A DNA stretch of 64,000 bases from an uncultured Pseudoruegeria sp. Its GTDB lineage: Bacteria > Pseudomonadota > Alphaproteobacteria > Rhodobacterales > Rhodobacteraceae. The stretch's first letter is position 1; each line of letters begins with the position of its first letter. The notes below the pieces were generated by a model. The model did no database searches, was not told where the DNA came from, and saw only the letters and a list, made by a program, of their open reading frames with translations. The translations under genes and the position numbers were made by a program. Positions 45,639 to 52,940 of this stretch are shown here, piece after piece. The stretch is from NCBI GenBank assembly GCA_947498155.1, contig CANMJD010000011.1:1-64000 (forward strand), read 5' to 3'.

Positions 45639-45716
45639 GGGGGACGTTTAGGCTGTCCCCTAATTGGGCGAAAATGTCCCCCTATATGCGGTGGGGGATG
45701 AAAGTCTGTCCCCCTA
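45639..45716. repeat. Iteron-like TGTCCCC repeats
   Basis: TGTCCCC repeats begin at 45654, 45675 and 45707, i.e. 21 and 32 bp apart (two and three helical turns), plus an inverted GGGGGAC at 45639-45645. They equal half of the 14-bp palindrome found four times in the par operon. Confidence 0.6.
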
Positions 45717-45887
45717 AAAGGGGTGTGTTTTTCCCGATGTGGCCGTTGCTGCACGCAAGGGGCGATTCGGGCTGCGGGTCGCCTATTCTATGAAGGCAGC
45801 GTAAAATCCTGCTTTTCTGGAATCTACAATATTTCCTTTTGCACAAAAGGCAAATTCCGCGTAAATGACAAGAGATCGCGTATTTAC

Positions 45888-45901
45888 GTCCCCGCGGGGA
45901 C
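45888..45901. promoter_or_regulatory. Candidate parS site 1 (upstream of parA)
   Basis: Perfect palindrome GTCCCCGCGGGGAC ending where the parA Shine-Dalgarno (AGGAGG, 45902-45907) begins. Position suggests both a centromere site and an operator for ParB or ParA. Confidence 0.7.
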
Positions 45902-45911
45902 AGGAGGCAAA

Positions 45912-47216
45912 ATGTTCACTCATGAAGACCTGGCGCAGATGCAGGCTCAGTCGTTAAAGATGCAGGGCTGGATTCGTCAGCAGACCTTTTCCCCGCAGAT
46001 GGAAAAATCCCTGCGACGGTTTTCAAGCTGGGAGGTGGGTGAGCTGATCTTTAAGGTCAATCAATCCACCCTGCGCGGTCGGCTTGCCGCTGACCCGTCC
46101 CTGCCCCAAGGCCATGTCGAAGAAGACGGCCGCCAGCGCTGGTATTCGCTGGAAGAGATCAACGAGATCCGTCGTCGCCTGAAAATCAACCGTAAATCGC
46201 TGATGCCCAAGCGCCCCGAAAACAAACGCGCCATGCGGGTGGCGATTGCCAATTTCAAAGGCGGTGCGGGCAAATCCACCACGGCGCTGCATTTCGCCCA
46301 TGCTGCTGCCCTTGATGGCTATCGCGTGCTTTGCGTCGATTTTGATCCACAGGCCACGCTGTCCCATTCCATGGGGCTCTCGGACATCACCGAGGAATAT
46401 ACCGTCTGGGGCATCATGGCGCGCGATCTGATCCGCGAAACAGAGCGCATGAACAACGCCACCCAAGGGGCTGAATCCGGTGCTGCCTTGCCCCAACGCC
46501 GCCTGCCTGTCTCGATCACCGGCATGGGGCTGCATGATTTGCGCATCTCCGATTTCATCAAACCGACCTGTTGGTCCACCATCGATCTGGTGCCCAGCTG
46601 TGCCAATGCCGCCTTTGTCGAATTTGCCTCGGCCCAATATCGCCACCTCAATCCGGAGTGGAGCTTCTTCGCGGCGATGAAGCGCTATCTGGATTCGATT
46701 CCCTCGGATGCCTATGACCTGGTGATTTTCGACTGCCCCCCAGCGATTGGCTATCAGTCGATGAACGCGGTTTTCGCCGCTGATATGCTGTATATCCCGT
46801 CGGGTCCGGGCTATTGGGAATATGATTCCACCACCTCTTTCATTGGTCAGCTGTCCGAAGCGCTTGAGGATTTGTCGGGTTTTCACGGGACTGTCCCCGC
46901 GGGGACACTGGATTTACCCAAGGCGTTTCTCGACGTCCGGTTTTTGCTGACCCGTTATGAGCCGGGCAATGAATTGCACCGCGCGATGCGTTCGGCCTTT
47001 CAAAAGGTCTTTGGCGACAGGGTGGCAGAACACAGCATTGAAATGACCCGCGCAGTGGAGCAATCCGGCCGCTTCTTAAGCTCGATCTATGAAATTGATT
47101 ACCGTGATATGACCCGCGAAACATGGCGGCGCGCGCGCGGTTCTTTTGATCAAGCCTATGAAGAATTCAGGGATAATATCCTTATCGCATGGGACAAACT
47201 GGAGGATGAGGCATGA
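45912..47216 (+). CDS. parA: Partition ATPase ParA (type Ia)
   Basis: 434 residues from ATG 45912, preceded by AGGAGG; the frame is open back to 45723 but that stretch covers the iterons and parS site. N-terminal DNA-binding region (FSSWEVGELIFKVNQSTLRGRLAADP, about residues 35-90), typical of large type Ia ParA that autoregulate, then the deviant Walker A FKGGAGKSTTALHFAHAAA, VDFDPQATLS, and VIFDCPPAIGY Walker B. A parS-like palindrome is embedded in the coding sequence at 46893. ATGA overlap with parB. Confidence 0.93.
   Translation: MFTHEDLAQMQAQSLKMQGWIRQQTFSPQMEKSLRRFSSWEVGELIFKVNQSTLRGRLAADPSLPQGHVEEDGRQRWYSLEEINEIRRRLKINRKSLMPKRPENKRAMRVAIANFKGGAGKSTTALHFAHAAALDGYRVLCVDFDPQATLSHSMGLSDITEEYTVWGIMARDLIRETERMNNATQGAESGAALPQRRLPVSITGMGLHDLRISDFIKPTCWSTIDLVPSCANAAFVEFASAQYRHLNPEWSFFAAMKRYLDSIPSDAYDLVIFDCPPAIGYQSMNAVFAADMLYIPSGPGYWEYDSTTSFIGQLSEALEDLSGFHGTVPAGTLDLPKAFLDVRFLLTRYEPGNELHRAMRSAFQKVFGDRVAEHSIEMTRAVEQSGRFLSSIYEIDYRDMTRETWRRARGSFDQAYEEFRDNILIAWDKLEDEA
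46893..46906. promoter_or_regulatory. Candidate parS site 2 (inside parA)
   Basis: Perfect GTCCCCGCGGGGAC within the parA reading frame, translated as part of TVPAGT between two conserved regions. Confidence 0.65.
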
Positions 47217-48292
47217 GCAAACGACGTATGTTCGACATTGATTTCCCCGACACACCAGCGGCAGATGTGCCTGTCCCCACGGGGACAACGCCGGATAGGG
47301 CCGCCGAAACACGGCGCGGGCCGATGGCGGCGGCGATCACCGAAAACGCCGATGCCTTGCGCCAGCGGGCCGAGGCCGAGCAAGCCATTCGGGCGGAAAA
47401 CGACAAGCTGGCCCATGAACATGTGCGGCTGAAAAAGCTGGGGCTGGTCACAGACCTGATTGATATTGCGGCCATCCAGACCAGCAAGCTGACCCGTGAT
47501 CGCAGCGCCTCGGTTGATCCGGAACTGGACGAGCTGAAGGACTCGATCCGCGCCATCGGCTTGTCCAATCCCATTCGGGTCGAACCGGACGGGCAGGGGT
47601 ACCAGTTGGTGCAAGGGTTCCGGCGGCTATCCGCGTTTCGGGCGCTTTATGCCGAAACCGGTGATGAAAAATATGCCCGCATTCCCGCCGGGCTGGTCGC
47701 CACCGGAGAGGCGCTTGACGGGCTTTACCGGCGCATGGTCGACGAAAATCTTGTGCGCAAGGATTTGTCTTTTGCCGAAATGGCGCAGTTGGCCATGGCC
47801 TATGCGCAGGATGGTGGCACCGCCGTCAGCACCGTAGAAGAGGCGGTGGCCACGCTCTATGCCTCTGCGGGGCGTCAGAAGCGCGCCTATATCCGCAACT
47901 TCGCCAACCTGCTAGAGATGATCGGCCCACGGCTGAAATTCCCCGAAGCGGTTTCGCGCGCTCTTGGATTGCAGCTTGAAAAACGTCTTTCGACAGAGGA
48001 GGGGGCCAGCGCCAAATTGCGCACGGCCTTGGGCGCGGCAATGCCAACCACCGCCGAGGCAGAGCTTGCCGTGCTGCGCGATTTTGCGGCAGAGCAGGGC
48101 AGGGGGAAGACCCCCAAATCTGCCACCCCCAGCGCGAAAACTACCCTGCGCTGTACTGTCCCCGCGGGGACGGTGCGCTGTTCGGCCCGTAATGGGAAGG
48201 TTGAACTGGCGATGGATCGGGATTTTTCAAGCATCGACCGGCACCGTCTGGAGGAAGCCGTTGCCGCTTTTATGGCCGCGCTGGAAGAATGA
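47213..48292 (+). CDS. parB: Partition protein ParB
   Basis: 359 residues. ParB/Srx nuclease-like domain with DELKDSIRAIGLSNPIRVEPDG, VQGFRRLSAFRAL and DENLVRKDLSFAEMAQLAMAYA, then a helix-turn-helix region and a C-terminal dimerisation part. The N-terminal 100 residues include a coiled-coil-like AEAEQAIRAENDKLAHEHVRLKK segment. Binds parS sites and stimulates ParA. Two GTCCCC palindromes lie within the gene, one encoding VPTGT near the N-terminus and one encoding VPAGT near the C-terminal part. Confidence 0.93.
   Translation: MSKRRMFDIDFPDTPAADVPVPTGTTPDRAAETRRGPMAAAITENADALRQRAEAEQAIRAENDKLAHEHVRLKKLGLVTDLIDIAAIQTSKLTRDRSASVDPELDELKDSIRAIGLSNPIRVEPDGQGYQLVQGFRRLSAFRALYAETGDEKYARIPAGLVATGEALDGLYRRMVDENLVRKDLSFAEMAQLAMAYAQDGGTAVSTVEEAVATLYASAGRQKRAYIRNFANLLEMIGPRLKFPEAVSRALGLQLEKRLSTEEGASAKLRTALGAAMPTTAEAELAVLRDFAAEQGRGKTPKSATPSAKTTLRCTVPAGTVRCSARNGKVELAMDRDFSSIDRHRLEEAVAAFMAALEE
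47273..47286. promoter_or_regulatory. Candidate parS site 3 (inside parB, one variant base)
   Basis: GTCCCCACGGGGAC, the same 14-mer with one changed central base, in the 5' part of parB. Confidence 0.55.
48158..48171. promoter_or_regulatory. Candidate parS site 4 (inside parB)
   Basis: Perfect GTCCCCGCGGGGAC in the 3' part of parB, encoding part of VPAGT. Confidence 0.65.
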
Positions 48293-48729
48293 TCCGACCC
48301 TCGTCACCCCGATAATCCCGGGGTGATAGGGCAGAGCAGGGTGCGCGCCAAGCTCGTGACGCTCTGCCGGGGCAGGGGAGGGCAGGGCGATCTGCCGCCC
48401 CCTGATGCCATAGCGCCTTTGCTGTAGTCCTTACGCCGCGTTTTGAAATCCTTTCCCCGATAAAAATACATAGCCTGGCCCATGGTTTCGGGGACTGATG
48501 TGCCGCAACCACCTGCTGTTGCAGACAGGGATTTGCAGCCTGTAATCCGCATAGAGCTTTACCCGCAGGTGCAGCGATCAGGACACGCAGGTCAGCGCGC
48601 CAGAAGTCTAGACCCACCGTGCAGCCGTGAGGTCCCAATCTCGGGCCGTTTAGGATGCGTAAACAGGTTAATATAATACATAACCATGATTATCCGCATA
48701 TCTGTAACGGCATTGCCCTACCGGCAATG
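48293..48729. other. Non-coding region downstream of parB
   Basis: 437 bp with no convincing gene. It holds an 8-bp stem TCACCCCG/CGGGGTGA (48304-48326) just past parB, a 7-bp GCAGAGC/GCTCTGC pair (48331-48367), an AT-rich palindromic stretch GGTTA...TAACC (48667-48685) and TTATCCGCA (48690-48698), one mismatch from the DnaA box consensus. It may contain the parB terminator and possibly an accessory origin element. Confidence 0.4.
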
Positions 48730-49941
48730 TTAGATCACAGCTTTTTCGACAGCATCCTGAGCGCCAAGCAGGCGATCAAAGTGAAACGGTGATAAATCAA
48801 GTGTTTGATAGGCACCTTGCAGGATCAATTCGGCAGTGCCGCGCCCCATGGCGGGGGCTTGTTGCAACCCGTGACCGGAGAATCCGTTGAGGAAATAGAA
48901 ATTTTCCACCTCGGGGTGGGGTCCAAGGATGGCGTTGTGATCAAAGCGGTTGAACGCATAATGTCCGGCCCATTCTGCCGTCACCTTTATGGCCTCAAAC
49001 TGCGGAATGCGGGTGGCCAGAACCGGCCAGATGTGGTCCATCCACATGCCATGGTCCATGGTGAAATCATCATAATCCACCGCTGGATCATCCGCGCTAT
49101 GGCCGCCGCATTGGTAGGTGCCCCCGCCGTTTTCGCGTACATGCACGCCAGAAGGGTCAATCGTGAGCGGCAGCGGGCGATCCAGTGGCTTTTCTGCCTT
49201 GAAAATCCATGAATAACGTTTGCGCGGCTCTACCGGAATGTCGATGCCCGCCATGCGAGCGGTGCGATCGGCGCGCGGACCAGAGGCGTTGAGCACCAGA
49301 CCGCAGGCGATCACCTCGCCCGATTTCAGCGTGACCGTTTGCACCGCAGAGCCAGCGGCGTTTTTGCCAAGGGCGATGACCTCGTTTTCGATGGTTTCCA
49401 CGCCGCGATCCCTGGCGGCGTACCGCAACCCTTCAAACATTGCCATCGCGTCCCAATAGCCCTCATCCTGGAGGTTGATCGAACCCAACAGGATGTCATC
49501 AAGATTATAAAACGGATAGGCGGCTTTGATTTCTGCGGTAGTGAGCAGCTGCGTTTTTGCCCCCTCGGCCTGTTGCATTTTTTGATTGTCGCGCAGGGTT
49601 TGGGCGAATTCCGGGGTGTCGGCGAGATACATATAGCCAAAGGAATTAATCGTCAGATCGCGGCTGCGGGGGTGGTTTTGCATATGCTGGCGCATGTTTT
49701 TGACGAAATCGGCGGCGAACTGGCTGATGCGCACGTTGAGCGCGCCAGAAAACTGTTGCCGCATGCAGCTGGTGGTATGCATGGTCGAGGTATCGGCGAA
49801 GCTGAGATCGCGGTCGATCACCAGAATGCGCCCGTCAAAGGCCGGATTGCTAGCCAGAAACCACGCCGCCGAGGCCCCCATGATCGCGCCACCGATGATT
49901 ACGATGTCATAGCTGTTGTGCTGGGGGGCCGATGGATTCAT
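48730..49941 (-). CDS. FAD-dependent oxidoreductase, DAO family
   Basis: 403 residues. N-terminal dinucleotide motif IVIIGGAIMGASAAWFLA, a substrate domain with QDEGYWDAMAMFEGLRYAARDRG, ASGPRADRTARMAGI, and C-terminal NGFSGHGLQQAPAMGRGTAELI. Resembles sarcosine oxidase beta/FOXRED1-type amine or hydroxy-acid oxidoreductases. Stands alone next to the partition module, with no transporter beside it. Substrate unknown. Confidence 0.85.
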   Translation of the reverse strand: MNPSAPQHNSYDIVIIGGAIMGASAAWFLASNPAFDGRILVIDRDLSFADTSTMHTTSCMRQQFSGALNVRISQFAADFVKNMRQHMQNHPRSRDLTINSFGYMYLADTPEFAQTLRDNQKMQQAEGAKTQLLTTAEIKAAYPFYNLDDILLGSINLQDEGYWDAMAMFEGLRYAARDRGVETIENEVIALGKNAAGSAVQTVTLKSGEVIACGLVLNASGPRADRTARMAGIDIPVEPRKRYSWIFKAEKPLDRPLPLTIDPSGVHVRENGGGTYQCGGHSADDPAVDYDDFTMDHGMWMDHIWPVLATRIPQFEAIKVTAEWAGHYAFNRFDHNAILGPHPEVENFYFLNGFSGHGLQQAPAMGRGTAELILQGAYQTLDLSPFHFDRLLGAQDAVEKAVI

Positions 49942-50105
49942 GCGCGTGTTCCTGTGAGGGGTGGCCCTTTAGTGAGACCCCTGTTTTGCCGGTATTCTGA
50001 TCGGTATCGCGGCGCAATGGCAAGCGGTTTGAAGGCGGTTTAGGCCCGAAAGTAAAAATTATCGGGCGGTTTGTTGATCTTGGGGGCCGCCGCTGTTGAA
50101 ACGCA

Positions 50106-50133
50106 AAAGGCCCCCTGAAATCAGGAGGCCTTT
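50106..50133 (-). terminator. Terminator after the left copy of the kduI 3' end
   Basis: AAAGGCCCCCTGA (50106-50118) pairs with TCAGGAGGCCTTT (50121-50133) with a single mismatch. In minus-strand direction it follows the duplicated kduI tail. Confidence 0.7.
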
Positions 50134-50157
50134 CATGTGGTTTTGGGGTCGTTCAGC

Positions 50158-50229
50158 GCTTATTTCAGATCACCCATGGGGATCATGTCCATGTCGGTGA
50201 AGTCCATATTGTCGCCGGCCATGACCCAG
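50158..50229 (-). repeat. 72-bp direct repeat, left copy (duplicated kduI 3' end)
   Basis: Identical over 72 bp to 51667-51738. On the minus strand it encodes the last 22 residues of KduI, the stop codon and three further bases. The left copy has no upstream kduI frame, so it is a gene fragment. Confidence 0.9.
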
Positions 50230-50379
50230 GCTGAGATTAGAGATTGTAGGTGACGCAATTGGTATTCGTTAACGTTCAACAGTTCACGGCCTATGCCAAT
50301 CAGGAATTGATGGGAGACGCTAATTGCTTGGTAGGGATTATGTGGGTGGTGAACAGTCAGTCGTGTATCGAACGTCCAC

Positions 50380-51129
50380 CTAAATGGTACCGCTTTCTAC
50401 TATTGCTTTGCGTAAGTAGTCGTTCTCCACAAAAATAGGGTGCCCGTCCGTAGCGGGTGCTTCTGTCGCGTGTAGCCTAAGCATAATGCGATGTTCATTT
50501 TCGTAACAATAGAATGGTGGTTTGGTAAAAACCGACTTTAGAAATTCATTTGGAGAGAACTTCGGTGATTGGTATCCGAAGCTGGCATTAAGAACTGGGT
50601 TTTCTTCGCGGGCTTTTTCCTTATAGGAGATGGCGCCGTATACGACGTTCAATTTTCCAGGGACTAAGGTGTACTCAGCATTATTTCGGGTTTCATGCAC
50701 CAGTCCTGCGATCAGCCTACGTAGATCAAAAACTAAATAATGCCGGACGTCAGAATTCTTTTCCAACATCACCTTGTGATGTTCGGTGTCGTAAGGTCCA
50801 ATACTTGAGCAAAATACACGCTCATCAAACTCTTTTGAGTAGCCACAGTTTTTAATAGTTACGCCAAGGTTACCAAAAGTCTCTATTATTGGCGTTTTAA
50901 AGTGTGACACTGGTCCTTCAGTCTGGAAATTGATTACCCTTTCTACCATGCCTTCGCTTTGGTCGGTAAAGCGAGTCTCTTCTCCCTTGCGGTATCCAAT
51001 GAGGGATCCAAATTTCAAGCTCCCATTCAGCAGGCATTGCCGAGCGTCGTCATCGCAGTATTTAGTCACGTATCGCGGCTGACTGACACCCCAATAGTTC
51101 ATTGAGATCGGGTTAAACTGGGTACTCAA
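50380..51129 (-). CDS. Hypothetical protein, possibly DUF2971-like
   Basis: 249 residues from a TTG at 51129 that has GGGAG eight bases upstream; an ATG at 51102 is the alternative. The N-terminal part YVTKYCDDDARQCLLNGSLKFGSLIGYRKGEE and the C-terminal PPFYCYENEHRIMLRLHA are reminiscent of DUF2971 proteins (a KF-S-L stretch near the start, a late E-x-E-x-R-like motif). No membrane segment or signal. Codon use and base composition are unlike the neighbours, pointing to transfer. Function unknown; proteins of this kind often sit in accessory islands. Confidence 0.55.
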   Translation of the reverse strand: MSTQFNPISMNYWGVSQPRYVTKYCDDDARQCLLNGSLKFGSLIGYRKGEETRFTDQSEGMVERVINFQTEGPVSHFKTPIIETFGNLGVTIKNCGYSKEFDERVFCSSIGPYDTEHHKVMLEKNSDVRHYLVFDLRRLIAGLVHETRNNAEYTLVPGKLNVVYGAISYKEKAREENPVLNASFGYQSPKFSPNEFLKSVFTKPPFYCYENEHRIMLRLHATEAPATDGHPIFVENDYLRKAIVESGTI

Positions 51130-51209
51130 AGTTCATTCTCCCTATGGGTTTTCGCAAACCAGAGTGCAGGCGGTCCACAAACAACCCAGCCCATGCAGCC
51201 AACACTTTA

Positions 51210-51497
51210 CTAAGACTGCACCGATGAAACGTTTCGCATTTTTGGATAACTCACGCTTTGGTTGTAGGATCCTATGCGGAAGGCAGCATTAAATTCAATG
51301 CCCTCGGGATGGCTTTCTAAACAATCTATACTCCCTTTGGTCGCGCTTTGATAAGATAAGGCCCAATCCACATTCTTAGTCGCAGAGACTTGAGGCTTTG
51401 TTGCGTCCACAAAAGACAAGGGGTTTCGGAACAGGTTTAGAACTTTCAGTGGTTTGACGGCGTCATTTACTATTATGCGGTTCTTCACTTTAGCCAT
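51210..51497 (-). CDS. Small hypothetical protein in the island
   Basis: 95 residues from ATG 51497 (a GTG at 51518 is also in frame). Basic N-terminus MAKVKNRIIVND, no recognised domain. AT-rich like the DUF2971-like gene downstream. No clear SD, so it may not be expressed. Confidence 0.25.
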   Translation of the reverse strand: MAKVKNRIIVNDAVKPLKVLNLFRNPLSFVDATKPQVSATKNVDWALSYQSATKGSIDCLESHPEGIEFNAAFRIGSYNQSVSYPKMRNVSSVQS

Positions 51498-51610
51498 AAG
51501 CGCATAATTTCTTGGCACATTGTTGTCCGGGTAGAGTGGGAAATGTTAAAGACTTTCAAGTGGTGCAAGTGAAAACCAAACGTGGGGCGCTAGGCAAAGG
51601 TCCTACAATA

Positions 51611-51640
51611 CAAACGGCCCCCGTTGTCAGGGGGCCGCTG
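51611..51640 (-). terminator. Terminator after kduI
   Basis: CGGCCCCC (51615-51622) with GGGGGCCG (51630-51637), 7-nt loop, followed by TTTG on the minus strand; 27 bp past the kduI stop. Confidence 0.75.
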
Positions 51641-51666
51641 TCGTTTTCGGCGAAACAAGCGGGATA

Positions 51667-51738
51667 GCTTATTTCAGATCACCCATGGGGATCATGTCCA
51701 TGTCGGTGAAGTCCATATTGTCGCCGGCCATGACCCAG
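51667..51738 (-). repeat. 72-bp direct repeat, right copy (3' end of intact kduI)
   Basis: Perfect match to 50158-50229. This copy is continuous with the complete kduI gene. Confidence 0.9.
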
Positions 51739-52493
51739 CAGAACGTATAGGAGCCTGTACCGGCACCGGAGTGGATCGACCAGGGCGGGGAGACCGCGAT
51801 GTCTTCGTTGCGCACAACCAGATGACGGGTTTCTGTCGGCTGGCCCATAAAGTGGAAAACGCACTGCTCGTCGGCCACGTCAAAATAGAGATAGGCCTCC
51901 ATGCGGCGGTCATGCACATGGGAGGGCATGGTGTTCCAGACCGAACCGTTGTGCAATTGCGTGTAACCCATCACCAGCTGGCAGCTTTGCACGCCATTGG
52001 GGTGAATGGCTTTGCAGATCGAGCGGTGGTTGGAGGTTTCGACGGCCCCAAGCGTCACGCGCTCTGCGTCTTCGGGGCGGATCAGCACATTGGGGTGGGT
52101 TGCATGGGCCGGGCAGGAGGCGATGTAGAAACGGCCTTCGCCGTCAAAGCTGATCGGGCCCGCGCCTTTGCCAAGATAAAGCAGATCGCCCTTGTTCAGG
52201 GTCCAGCTTTCGCCACCGGCTGATACAGTGCCGGTGCCGCCGACGTTCAGGATGCCGACTTCGCGGCGGTCCAGAAAGCTGGCAGTGCCGGTTTCAGCGA
52301 CATGATCCAGCGTCAGCGCGGCCCCGGCGGGCACAACACCGCCGACGATCATACGGTCGTAATGGGTATAGGTCAGGCGAATTTCGCCGGAGACAAACGC
52401 GCCTTCGACCAGAAAATTGTCGCGCAGCTCTGTGGTGTCATAGCCTTTGGCGGTTTCTGGATCGATGGCATAGCGGGTAGTTACGGTACTCAT
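51669..52493 (-). CDS. kduI: 5-keto-4-deoxyuronate isomerase
   Basis: 274 residues from ATG 52493 (AAAGGA upstream); an extension to 52538 overlaps the cupin gene and is rejected. Cupin-fold isomerase with zinc ligands His192, His194 (MPSHVHDRR), Glu199 and His241 (SIHSGAG). Converts 5-keto-4-deoxyuronate to 3-deoxy-D-glycero-2,5-hexodiulosonate after unsaturated uronates are released from pectin, ulvan-type or glycosaminoglycan polymers. The partner kduD is not seen. Follows the KdgF-like gene by 11 bp. Confidence 0.92.
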   Translation of the reverse strand: MSTVTTRYAIDPETAKGYDTTELRDNFLVEGAFVSGEIRLTYTHYDRMIVGGVVPAGAALTLDHVAETGTASFLDRREVGILNVGGTGTVSAGGESWTLNKGDLLYLGKGAGPISFDGEGRFYIASCPAHATHPNVLIRPEDAERVTLGAVETSNHRSICKAIHPNGVQSCQLVMGYTQLHNGSVWNTMPSHVHDRRMEAYLYFDVADEQCVFHFMGQPTETRHLVVRNEDIAVSPPWSIHSGAGTGSYTFCWVMAGDNMDFTDMDMIPMGDLK

Positions 52494-52504
52494 GTCGGGT
52501 CCTT

Positions 52505-52828
52505 TCAGAGAAAATCGTCGCGGCGGGGGGTGAAGCAATCCACAAGCAGACCGGCTTCGATGCAGGTGCAGCCGTGGACGACGTTAGAGGGGATGACAAA
52601 GCAGTCACCGGCTTTGATTCGGGTGGTTTCCCCATCCATGATAAAATCGAATACACCTTCTTTGACGTAGGTGGATTGTGTGTGCGGATGATTGTGCAAT
52701 GCGCCGACTCCGCCGGTCTGAAAGCGGAATTCCACCACCATCAGGTCCTGATTCTCTGCACGAACACGGCGTTCCACCCCGTCGCCGGAATCAACCCAGC
52801 CTGCGTCGGTTGTATTGTTATCACTCAT
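52505..52828 (-). CDS. kdgF: KdgF-like cupin (unsaturated uronate linearisation)
   Basis: 107 residues. Single cupin with HNHPHTQSTYVKEGVFDF (His45, His47, Gln51) and GDCFVIPSNVVHG (His85), matching the metal site of KdgF, which converts 4,5-unsaturated monouronates to linear keto forms. Feeds KduI, its downstream neighbour. Divergent from the GntR gene. Confidence 0.88.
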   Translation of the reverse strand: MSDNNTTDAGWVDSGDGVERRVRAENQDLMVVEFRFQTGGVGALHNHPHTQSTYVKEGVFDFIMDGETTRIKAGDCFVIPSNVVHGCTCIEAGLLVDCFTPRRDDFL

Positions 52829-52912
52829 CTTTTTCGCTCCCTGCGCTATTTACTGATCAGCGTCTTACAGATTCCTGTTGACCGACGCTACCCGGCTGGA
52901 ATAGTAATTTTT

Positions 52913-52930
52913 CAACTGATACGTCAATTG
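52913..52930. promoter_or_regulatory. Candidate GntR operator
   Basis: CAACTGATACGTCAATTG, an imperfect palindrome (CAA-TGA / TCA-TTG), 10 bp before the GntR ATG in the kdgF-gntR divergent region. No SD is visible for the GntR gene, so the site overlaps its leader. Confidence 0.5.
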
Positions 52931-52940
52931 GAACTTTAGA

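Larger units (their letters stand above)
45411..45911. other. Rep-par intergenic region, candidate origin of replication
   Basis: About 500 bp without a convincing gene. It holds two TTTATCCGT copies exactly 100 bp apart (45424-45432, 45524-45532), an AT-rich stretch (45596-45637), three direct TGTCCCC(C)TA repeats at 45654, 45675 and 45707, an inverted GGGGGAC at 45639-45645, and the candidate parS site next to the parA RBS. This combination (AT-rich tract, short iterons, divergent rep and par genes) is what an oriV would show. Short frames inside it look spurious. Confidence 0.55.
50230..51666. mobile_element. AT-richer inserted segment at the 3' end of kduI
   Basis: 1,437 bp bounded by the 72-bp direct repeats, visibly richer in A and T and with different codon use from the flanks. 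It carries a DUF2971-like gene and a weak small frame, but no integrase, transposase or terminal inverted repeats. The layout resembles attL/attR around a minimal genomic island, or scars of one. Mechanism inferred. Confidence 0.5.

Noticed and set aside
45444..45701. 85-codon frame in the rep-par intergenic region
   Set aside because: Overlaps the initiator start and the iterons, has no SD and no recognisable domain.
45639..48171. Possibility that the GTCCCC repeats form a CRISPR array
   Set aside because: Repeats are only 7-14 bp, irregularly spaced over 2.5 kb and partly inside genes; no cas genes.
50250..50438. 62-codon plus-strand frame at the edge of the island
   Set aside because: No SD, no domain, overlaps the end of the better supported minus-strand gene.
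50158..51738. Insertion sequence flanked by target-site duplications
   Set aside because: A 72-bp duplication is far too long for an IS target duplication, and no transposase or terminal inverted repeats are visible.
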